Under the pieces are notes generated by a model that worked only from the letters and a program-made list of their open reading frames with translations, had not been told where the DNA came from and did not search any database. A DNA stretch of 64,000 bases. It comes from Apus apus. Its lineage: Eukaryota; Chordata; Aves; Apodiformes; Apodidae. Each line of letters begins with the position of its first letter. Within the stretch, counting starts at the first letter, position 1. Shown here in pieces: positions 49,514 through 64,000 of this stretch. The translations under genes and the position numbers were made by a program. The stretch is from positions 18,953,241 to 19,017,240 of the forward strand of contig NC_067285.1 of NCBI RefSeq assembly GCF_020740795.1. The letters are read 5' to 3'.

Positions 49514-52266
49514 TGGAGATCTCTCTCTAACCTCCCCAGGACAGCTTACACTTAGCTGCCTTTTAACATTTCTCATTAAACCAGTTGATTTTTTTTTGTT
49601 GTTCGCAGAGAGATGCGGGGACAGGAAGAATATCACAAATAACTCAGAGCCCATTACTTCTATTAAAGAAAAATAATTAGAATGAAGTTGTAACTTCTGG
49701 TAATGAGCTGCCAGGACTGACTTCTCAAAGTTATATGCGACTCTTGTAGCACCCTGAGCCATGCAGAGCCTGCACAGAAAAAACTGTTTCGCTAGATTCA
49801 GCCTGAACTCCATTTGCCAGCTCAGCACTTGCAGAACTGTTAACTCTTTCTTGGCATGTAGCTTTGACAGCTGAGGGAGCTTGGGAGTCTCAGAGGACAA
49901 AGATTTTTAATGGCAAAGTGTCATGACCCAGTGAGCTGGCTAAAGGGAAAGTACAGACTGTGGTGAAGGTGCTTGCTTGTGTTTTTGGAAAATTACCTGA
50001 ACCTGTCCTCTTTCCTTACTAAAGAAGAATGTAACTAATTGTCTGGAAAGAACCTTAATGGGCTTTCATAAGTACCAACAGATTGCACACCTTTCTCCGC
50101 ACCATCTCACAGATATTCTCACATCTGGAAGTTAACTTGCTTCTACCTCACTGTAATGCTCCTCCTTCCTACAGAAATGGAAACCAGTGAGAGTGAGCAA
50201 AAAGAAACATTTTGACCTAATCTTTCTTGGTCAAGACAAGATGGTAAGGTGGTAAAGGTAAGCTGAGCAGACAGGCTAAGTCAGTAATTTCAAAACATTT
50301 TCCCTTCCCAGAATACTCAGCTGGGCTAGATTCCTCACAGCTCATGGTGCCAGACAGTGTGGCTAGTACCTGAGCAGTCCACAGCAGCCACATCCTGCCA
50401 CCTGCAGGCAGCAGCAGCATCCTTGCCTTTTTTCCCCTACCTGCCCCACACCTTAAATGATTACTGATTGTCAGAACTGATCCTTCAAAGTATATGATGG
50501 CCTGTTTAAAACAGCAGTATTAAGATGCCTAATGTGAGAATCAACTGTTGCAACAATGATTTTGAGCTAGCCACTGCAGTGAGTTAGGCAGCATTAAGTA
50601 CCATGTCAGTAATCACAAAGCATTAGGGAGTGGCCTGAATTGAACTATAAGTAATTCTCTGCAATCAGAACATCAGGACTGGTAAAAGTTTCTACTATCT
50701 GAGGCATTTAATCCTAGTAAGAATACATTTCAGGTCCTTTTGAAGATTATTCATTGCAATATACATATCCTGCAAGAAGCTGTAACTACCCAGTCCATGC
50801 CAAAACACACCACAGTGGGATATTAACTCTAAAAGCCTAACAGAAGCATCACAGTTTCCCATCATGGACAACAAGCCAGAAATGGGAACATTCTTGTCCT
50901 GCTGTATGCAACCTCATGGAACACTATGCCCTTATTTGAGGAAGATTATATCCTCCTTTCCTAGCTTAAACTCCTGTTTCTGTACAGTCTTTCCCACCAC
51001 TTAATTTGCCAACTTCATGGATCTGAGAGAGTGCTCCTTTTTTTGCAACCTTTTAGCTTACCACAACCCCTAGTTCAAAGTGCCAGCTTTCTTTGCAAGT
51101 GTTTACAAGACAGACATTTGTTAGTATTAATAAGGCATAACAAAAGACTCCTGGAATGAGGTAGCTACAATTTTACCACAGCTTTACGTGTACAATCTTC
51201 CCAGCCTGGAACATCCCTTCCAGTATTACGCAGGCAAAAGTGTAGCATTTTTCAGTGAATGAAATCAACACAAGCATACACTTAAAAAAAACAACTAAGC
51301 CAAACATTTCAGAGTAACAAAAAACTAATTCTAATATGAAACAGAAAATTAGTAATTACAGCTTATTAATCTACTTACATTCACCAAACAGGGCTCTGCA
51401 AGCCAGCAGCACTCTGGAGCATTTTGGTTCTAGGCTGAAGTCACACTCAGACAAATCCCTGGCAGAGCTAGAACTGTCTCAGGCCTTGCTCTATATCAAT
51501 GTATTACTTGGAATGAACAAGACTTCCTGATAACATATATAAATAAAAAAGCATTTCTGAGCCTCACCGCACTCCTAGAAGCACCTCACGCTGGTCCAGC
51601 GATATAAAGCAGGCTGCACTGCCCGTGGTCACAGGTCCTTTTCCATACCAATGTACACAAAGACAACGTAACAGCACGCAGACAAGCGCAACTCCAGGGC
51701 ATCTCAAGTCTTCATTTAAAGAAACGTTGAGGGCCTGCTGAAAATGAAGGCAATGGCATGCATTACACTAGCATTTAGCCACACTGCAGAGGTGCCAGTG
51801 CAAGAAGTGGTCCTGGCACTAAAGCTGATCCTCCAGTAAAAGCTCTTCAGAAGTCAGATCCTTCAGGCTTCTCTGAGACTCAGTTTTGAGAATTACCTTC
51901 CTGAGGGCAGTGGGACTGGACCCTCCTTTCATACAATAGACAGTCCATGGCTTACCTCTTTTCTGCAAGGCAGGGTCTCAGCAGCTGTACTTCCAGGACA
52001 GAAGGTGGCTAGAGTTGGAAGCAAGGAAGTGGCACATCCAAAAGCCCAAGGGAACAGAGAAATGCAAGAAACATGTCACTTTGCCCATGAGTGAGCTCAC
52101 ACACAGGACAGGACCTTAATTACCATCAAAAACAGATGCATTCTCAGGAAGGACTGATGCTAAGAAAACTCCAACTGCAGCCTTATTATGAAATCCATAC
52201 AAAATCCATTCCAGCCTACTAAAGAAGAAATACTAAATGCATATGGTCAAACTTTTTTTTTCCTTT

Positions 52267-52272
52267 TTTATT
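52267..52272 (-). promoter_or_regulatory. MAPK8: Candidate MAPK8 poly(A) signal (AATAAA)
   Basis: TTTATT on the plus strand gives AATAAA in the MAPK8 direction, 4.75 kb after the stop codon. It sits at the left edge of a long A/T-rich stretch. Nearer hexamers could be used in shorter transcripts. Confidence 0.3.
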
Positions 52273-55200
52273 TAAAATATCATTATAACCAATTGACATA
52301 CTAGATAACAATGTATACATTCCAGTGGTGCACATGTAACCTATGGCATGAATGATTAAAAAACCCACAATGTTCTCAGTAATGCCCCACCAACAGCTTA
52401 TTTGGAGGGAATAAAGGAAAAGCAGAAAAAAGTATCAAATGTGGGGAAGAAAAAATTTACAGTTTTTCCCAGTATTTTTACCGAAGTATCTTTCCCTTCA
52501 TATTTATTGGGGCAAAACAAAACTAAGAATATACTTCAAAAGGGGCAGAAAAAAATGACCACAATAATTAGCGTTTTGTTTTTTTCTCAACTTTAGTAAT
52601 AAAAGTTAAAGAACTCTCAAAAATAGACTAGATATTGGGCCTACAAAAGTAATTCATCTGTATGCAAAGCTTACCAAGAATTATTCCTTTTGTAAAATGT
52701 AAAGGATGAGCTGACATTACTATATATTTTTACCTACAAAACCAGACTACAGTAATAAAATCACCAATTTACAGCTAGCACAATATTCTAGATGTACATA
52801 ATTGTACACAAGCTATATAATACACATGAACACCTTACGTGAAATATATAAGAAACATACTTACTGATATCGACTCAACATTGGCCAATAGGCTTATTTT
52901 TCTAAAGGAAGTGTATTTTTCTATTCACATTCAGTGTAGTTCCAATAGCAAGGGTTAGCTTTGCTTACTTAAGAAACGTAGAAAGTTTGTGTGAGGTAGT
53001 TCAAGAAAATCTAGCTTAAACTTTTAACTGCAGAAGTAGAAACACAATGTGATCTGATTCATAACACACTTCTGTAATGCAGAGATATCTAAAGAAGAGG
53101 AGAAGGGAGTGGAAGAGATCACTTAAAATACCACTTTTATCCAGTGCCCTTAGCAAAGAATAAATTAAGTGAATTGAAAATTTGGGTAAGCAGTAGTCTC
53201 ATCACATTTCTCCATTAAACCCTCTCTGATCTTACTGAAAAAGACAACTCTCCTTAAACTCCTCCAGTCCTCAAACTAAATGTGTTAGAACCAAAACACT
53301 GATGGGAAAACGAAATGTACCATGGACAAGCTGCTGTCAACACAAATACACATGTAGAAACTTGCTTCCTTTAGCAACTCAAAACAGTTGAGACCAAGTC
53401 TAAGTTGAAACACCTTCTCTCCTCCTTCCCCCATAACTTAACTGAGAAACATTCAACGTCATATGCTTTGGATGATTGGCAGAGTAGGAACCATCCTCCT
53501 CTATTAGCTTTCTGATAATTTTTCTTTATGCAATGTTGAGATAAATGCCATATACATTACTGCAGGGGCATTATATTCATGCAAATGCCTGTCAAGGTGC
53601 TTAATTTTTGCCCTCTAATGAAATAGCCTATGTGCAGAGATGCAATTTTCCATAAAACAAAACCACTTTAGTCACACAGTACTTCCTTGGACCCTGAGGC
53701 AGCAGAGGGTGCTGTTGCCACAACCACCTCAGATAGAGCTCACTAGACCCCCCTAAATTCACACCTGGGCTGGCAGGGGGGCCTTACCAAACCATTTATG
53801 CTATTATCATCTTTGTGGCTAGCTGGGATTCCTATCCAGAAAGATACTACTGCATATACTGCAGCAAGGTTCTTCTAAACTAAAAAGCCAAGTACAACAC
53901 CTACATGGGGAAAAGTGCCAGGTCTGTTCACCTTAGCAGAATCAAATGAACGCACAAGAGGTGTTCTGGTCAGTCAGGTCAGATTGTTGAACTGACGGGT
54001 ACTGTTTTGGCAGTCCAGCTTCTCACACACCTTAACATACAAAACGCCTCAATTCTACAAAAGCAGAGGAGCTGTTTTATTTTTTATGCCTACCACAGCT
54101 CTGAACAGAGAAGGCAGAAATTAATCTCGTTACTATTGCCCAACTTTTAACCTCACTTGACGTAAGAAATGAGACAACTCACTGTAATTCAATCCCAACC
54201 AACTCCCAATGGATTGGAAGAGCTCTGCAAGAGGAAAGTCGCATGCACTTCAGTGAAACCTGTTGTCATGAGAAGGTTTTGGAATCACAGACTAAAATAA
54301 AGCTTAATAATACTTTAAGATCGTACAGTGTATTAGATAGTACAAGATCTAACAACATAGAACTAGACAATACTGAACTCTAGTTACCCATTTGTTTACT
54401 ATCTGTGGCAGTGTACAACTATCTATGAAATAATTTTGTATTTCAACAAACAAAAAGGGAACTTTAGACTAGCATCTTGTTGTGACAATTTGATTACTGA
54501 ATCTGATTTTCTTGTCTTTGTAAAAAAAAGTAACACTGCTATGAAGATGGTGCCGGAAGGGATCTCTAGGTTCCTGCAGGGAAAACTCCGACCTTACTGA
54601 AACAATCCCTTTAAACACAGCTTACTCACACTACAATGGGTTGCAGCAGCCAGTCCCACGCATTCATTCATCAACTCTGCCTTAAAAGCAGAAAAACTCA
54701 ATTCACCTATGAACCATGAACACAGTGAAGATACTATTGTTATTACACTGTAGTAAAAGCCCAGTAACTGTTTCACTCAGTATTAATTTTTAAAGCAATT
54801 TTTCTTTAGGACACTGGAAAGTGATAGCAAAAATTACTTTAAAGTTACAAAGTATTTCACTCACCACTACAATCCAGAGGGGTCATAAAAAGTACTGTCG
54901 AATCAACAAAAATTTTGGCTTAAGTCACAGCTTAAATTTTGATAAAAAATTACAAAACAGACTGTTCTGCTGGTCTCTGTTCAACTTCAGCAGATTTTCT
55001 GTGTTTCAGTGCTAGATAAATCCATACACGTCCTGCCTATTCTGAGGTAATATACCATTTGGCAGGATCCTGTAAAAATAACTGCCTTAACAAACGTGGT
55101 TCAGAAAGACAATATTGAAATATTAGATACAAGTGAGGAAAGCAAAATTACACGCAGACACACTTACCAGCAGTCTAGCCAGGCCAGGCAAACAACTGTG

Positions 55201-56995
55201 GAGTTTATCAACTTAGTCATCTTTGAGACATTACCATTCCTTGTAACCCTATATGTTTTTAAAAAAGACACATCAGATATTGAAAGCATTACCATCATTT
55301 CTATTTTTCTGAAACTTACTGCAAAGATAGATTTTCCTCTTTCTATCAGAATGTAAAAAAGATACCTATTTAACCCAACCAGCAGAAGGAACCACACTGA
55401 AGAGCATCAGTCATTCCTGGGTGACCTCTGTAGCCAGTTACATGATTAGCTTATGTTCTGGGCCTGACAAGACTTCTGCATTTTTTTAATGCTCATTTTT
55501 GTGAGCACTATTAATTTCAATTCCTTGTCACATTCTAATCCACTACACAAAATATGCACCTGCACAAGGCAATCAATTATACAGCCTAGCTTCACAAAAA
55601 AATCTGCATTTTCCAAAGGAATAAAATCTGAATGATTAACTCATACATAAACTTAAGTCAGTTATAGATAAATCATTCTGTAAATATAAAATGTAAACAG
55701 TTAAAATACTTCTGTGAGGAGCAGCACCATCTTTCATGACTATTTAGTAACTGTTCTACATATTTTAATGTATCTTTTGTTTAAAAAGGGTATTGAAACC
55801 TGGAGCATCAGTGCTGAAAACTACTGAATATTTCTGACTTTAAAAGAACCATTATTAAGATTTCTGCTACACTGGTCTCACAGTGAAATGAAAGAGATAA
55901 ATATTAATTTATACAGCACTACTTCTCCCTCCTTTGGATGGCATATATTGCTCACTTGATGCATTAACTACAGAAATCCTGAGGTTCTCCTACCACTTAA
56001 TGGTTTTTAGAAATCAGTTACTTTTGGTGGAGAAAGAACAGCTGAAGTTTTGCCCCTACTGCATTCATGTCATTCCCTCTTCTACACAAAAAAGCACCTA
56101 CCTAAGTAGACAAAAGTAGTAAGAAACAAAACTCCCAAGAATCACGTATGACATAAAAGTACAGCTACAGCATACTCATTTTCCCTGTTGGCAATCTAGA
56201 CATCCTGGATACACTTTGTTTTGTGTGTACAAAAACAGGCTACAAGCTAGAAGTAAACAGTTTATTTGTATTGCAATGTATTATTCATGAAGTATCCTCA
56301 TGTTTTATAGTGATCATAGGATTTGGCATGCCACAGCTTTGCAGAAAACACCACATTACTTTGTTAGGGTAGATATTTCTGCAGCTTTGAAGATATGCTT
56401 TGCTTTCTTAAGTTTGTAAAACCATTCAAATGAAGTTACTTTGCAAAGGGTCATATACCTTTTATCTAAAAAAATTCACTGGTTGTTGCTTTTGCTGAAG
56501 TCTTAGAGGCAAGTGGTCAAAATAAAAGAGCATTTTGTTTGCTGCCAGCCCAAAACTACAGCTGGCTGCACTGAATTCTCTTCCCCCTCCATCTGCACAT
56601 GGACATATATGACCAAGCATAAAACTTTGAAGGATATCATGAACAAAACATCTGGAATAAATTCTAATTAAAAAATTGAAAACCTATAAAATCTTAAATA
56701 ATTCATTATATGGTAATGACCACAACATTAATATGTGCTTCAATAAAACAAATCTTACAAATTCAGTAAAAAAAGATCAGCAGCATAAAAGTAAAGCAAA
56801 TATGCAGATTTTAAAACCACAATAAAAATTATCAGGTTTAATATTTTACAGTTAATTACAGCAAAAAAGTGGCTGCTTTTAACACAACTTACAGTTTAAA
56901 TTACAGCACTTTATGATGAATTCTACAATTATTTTTGAAAAAACACTCAAAAATACCACCAAATTTTAAAGGTGCCCTATTAATGACTAAAAGGA

Positions 56996-57012
56996 CCCCC
57001 CTCCCACCCCCC
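56996..57012 (-). other. MAPK8: G-rich tract at the start of the MAPK8 3'UTR
   Basis: In the MAPK8 sense direction there are runs of 6, 3 and 6 G separated by T and A, starting about 15 bases after the stop codon. It could form a two-layer or zero-loop quadruplex, though it does not meet the strict four-run rule with loops. Confidence 0.5.
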
Positions 57013-57026
57013 AAAAGATCAAGTAG

Positions 57027-57172
57027 TCATCTACAGCAACCCAGAGGTCCAGCTGAGTTTTCTAGACTGCTGTCTGTATCAGAGGCCAATGTTGGATCTG
57101 TTGACATTGAAGACACATCATTGACAGATGACGATGAAGATGGATGTTGAGAGCCATTGATCATTGCTGCAC
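57027..57172 (-). CDS. MAPK8: MAPK8 (JNK1) last coding exon, alpha2 tail
   Basis: With the acceptor CACAG at 57,173-57,177 this exon completes a split glycine and encodes [20 protein letters not shown] followed by [19 protein letters not shown] then AGPLGCCR and TGA (57,027-57,029). This is the JNK1 alpha2 C-terminus that makes the 54-kDa form, a serine-rich tail beyond the kinase fold. Counting from the JNK1 register of the upstream exons, it ends at residue 427, exactly the mammalian alpha2 length. The only clear tail difference I notice is ENS before AGPLGCCR, where I recall alanines in mammals. A second acceptor five bases upstream changes the frame (see the separate entry). Confidence 0.96.
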
Positions 57173-57182
57173 CTGTGCTATG
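57161..57182 (-). promoter_or_regulatory. MAPK8: Tandem 3' splice sites producing JNK1 alpha1 and alpha2
   Basis: The MAPK8 sense strand reads CTCATAG CACAG GTGCAGCAATGA. Splicing after CACAG gives the alpha2 tail. Splicing after CATAG, 5 nt earlier, joins the same upstream exon (ending CCTTTAG) in another frame and encodes L-A-Q-V-Q-Q followed by TGA at 57,161-57,163. That is the alpha1 end and gives 384 residues, the known mammalian JNK1 alpha1 length. Both acceptors are AG dinucleotides in the sequence. Their relative use cannot be judged here. Confidence 0.85.
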
Positions 57183-58183
57183 AGAAACAAAACAGCAAAT
57201 CAGTTGCAGATACAGTTGCATGGTTCAGTACTTGCATTAGTCTGTCACTTTCTAATAGTCATTACTTTCTCCTGTTCTGTCAGATTTGAAGAGATGTGTC
57301 TCAATCCATTATCAAAGTAAATAAAACCCACAATATCTTAACGTAGGGCTAATGAATGGGATGTCAAGAGCCACAGAGCCCACGTGGCACTATACCTGCC
57401 AAATTACAAGAACATGCTAATGGCTGAAGGTTAAAAATCACAAACACAGACAATATTGCATAAAGCTAGAGCTAAGATATCCTACCAAATGTTGAGACCC
57501 AAAGCTAGAATTATATCTACATATTTAGATAAAGAAATAAGGGAACTGGTTTTTTCCTTCATGCTAGGAAATGGCTAATGTTCAGCCACATTGTATACTT
57601 TCAATCTCAGACAATGCAGTGATTTTTCAGTCTGGATTTCAGTGAACTCTGAGCAGAGTCATCACTAGCTGTCCAACTCTTGCTGTCATTTTTCAACAGT
57701 GTACATGCAGTCCTATCAAAGGTCAGCCAACAGTCCCATTTTTCTCCAAAATTCAGCAACAGTTTCTGAAAGTGCTCTGTATTTTTCCTTTCTGTTTAGA
57801 GGCAGACTACCTAGAAATTCAAGTCAGACTACCTAGAAATCCTGTTTCTTTACTTAATAGATATAAGTAGTGGTTATATCTTTATTTGAAATTGCACCAG
57901 CTAGAAGTGATGCATCTAACCAGATTATGGCAACAGAGCATCAGTACCTGCCAAGATGTTTCTTGATGACTGAAAAAAGCACCAGTTAAATGGGGTCAAA
58001 ATTAAGTGGAATTTACCAGATTAATAAAAAGATATGTCAACCCCATACATTCCATTCCAATAAGCAGTTTCTCAAAGGGAATTCAAGAGGATATTGGTCA
58101 TTTAAGAGCTGTATTTTGGAGCTAGGTTACTCTTTCCTGACCTAAAACTCAATGCTTTATACTGTGCTTTTATTGTAACCAAC
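57173..58183 (-). other. MAPK8: MAPK8 intron
   Basis: A 1.0-kb A/T-rich intron. It holds a 16-bp direct repeat (57,803-57,818 and 57,825-57,840) and nothing else that I recognise. Confidence 0.9.
57803..57840. repeat. 16-bp direct repeat
   Basis: CAGACTACCTAGAAAT occurs exactly at 57,803-57,818 and 57,825-57,840, a 22-bp period. Confidence 0.85.
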
Positions 58184-58261
58184 CTAAAGGGGCTGGTTGT
58201 CCACGTATAACCCCATTCTTGGTTCTCTCCTCCAGGTCCATGACTTCCTTGTATATCAACT
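58184..58261 (-). CDS. MAPK8: MAPK8 exon: [20 protein letters not shown] region
   Basis: This 78-nt exon completes a glutamate and encodes [20 protein letters not shown] then QPAPL plus one base. It is the helix that packs back on the kinase C-lobe after the MAPK fold and leads into the variable tail. The acceptor is GTTTTCAG and the donor is TTTAG|GTTGGT. The final G serves both tail frames: it becomes glycine with the downstream acceptor (alpha2) or alanine with the upstream one (alpha1). Confidence 0.95.

Positions 58262-64000
<5,739 letters not shown>

Larger units (their letters stand above)
48560..52266 (+). other. ARHGAP22 3'UTR and spacer between the convergent genes
   Basis: The ARHGAP22 3'UTR must start at 48,560. 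An ATTAAA hexamer at 48,978-48,983 is a possible early poly(A) signal, and AATAAA at 51,542-51,547 a possible distal one; neither can be chosen by eye. A G-quadruplex-type tract lies at 49,481-49,513. ORFs here, including a 143-codon minus-strand frame at 49,469-49,900, show no recognisable family. Confidence 0.6.
52267..57026 (-). other. MAPK8: Probable long MAPK8 3'UTR
   Basis: This is 4.8 kb of A/T-rich sequence with no assignable ORF, no recognised CR1 or MIR copy and many short A and T tracts, directly after the MAPK8 stop in its direction of transcription. Absence of repeats and low G+C suit a long vertebrate 3'UTR, and MAPK8 transcripts in mammals also have long ones (from memory). The left end is not fixed. 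The first bases after the stop carry a dense G tract (see 56,996-57,012). Confidence 0.45.

Noticed and set aside
49469-49900. 143-codon minus-strand ORF between the genes
   Set aside because: Composition is unremarkable, its end is a proline run made only by the G-rich tract read in reverse, and no domain is visible. It is treated as a chance frame.

Overview
The window is vertebrate nuclear DNA, most likely from a bird. It holds large introns with canonical GT/AG junctions. It also holds CR1 LINE copies ending in the ATTCTATG-type octamer that is typical of avian CR1, and weaker, older MIR-like SINE remnants. I see no bacterial-type operon, no CRISPR array and no RNA gene that I can support.

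Two protein-coding genes lie tail to tail. On the plus strand, 12,381-48,559, are the last seven coding exons of ARHGAP22, a PH-RhoGAP-coiled-coil GTPase-activating protein for Rac/Rho. They join in one continuous frame of 598 codons plus a stop. On the minus strand, 62,410 down to 57,027, are the last five coding exons of MAPK8 (JNK1): the kinase C-lobe, the common-docking site and the C-terminal tail, 197 codons plus a stop. The start of ARHGAP22 lies left of base 1, and the start of MAPK8 (N-lobe, activation loop, mutually exclusive exons 6a/6b) lies right of base 64,000. From memory, this neighbour pair and convergent orientation match the mammalian locus.

Layout: 1-12,380, ARHGAP22 intron inside the PH coding region. 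12,381-12,509, end of the PH domain. 12,510-31,687, a large intron with a degraded CR1 ORF2 copy (about 18.25-20.04 kb), several MIR-like pieces and a CpG-bearing patch near 26.2-26.4 kb that could be an alternative first exon. 31,688-41,043, four RhoGAP exons. 43,418-44,321, end of the GAP domain plus a long serine-rich linker. 48,331-48,559, the coiled-coil end. 48,560-57,026, both 3'UTRs and the spacer between the genes; the right part is A/T-rich and is probably a long MAPK8 3'UTR. 57,027-64,000, MAPK8 exons and introns.

Functionally, both proteins act in Rac/stress-kinase signalling, but the sequence shows no shared regulation. The most informative small structure is a pair of 3' splice sites 5 nt apart at the last MAPK8 exon, which gives the alpha1 (384 aa) and alpha2 (427 aa) JNK1 ends from the same bases in two frames. 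I found no convincing undescribed system. The remaining observations (alternative promoter candidate, G-quadruplex candidates, repeat next to a splice site, hairpins, unexplained ORFs) are modest and listed as such.
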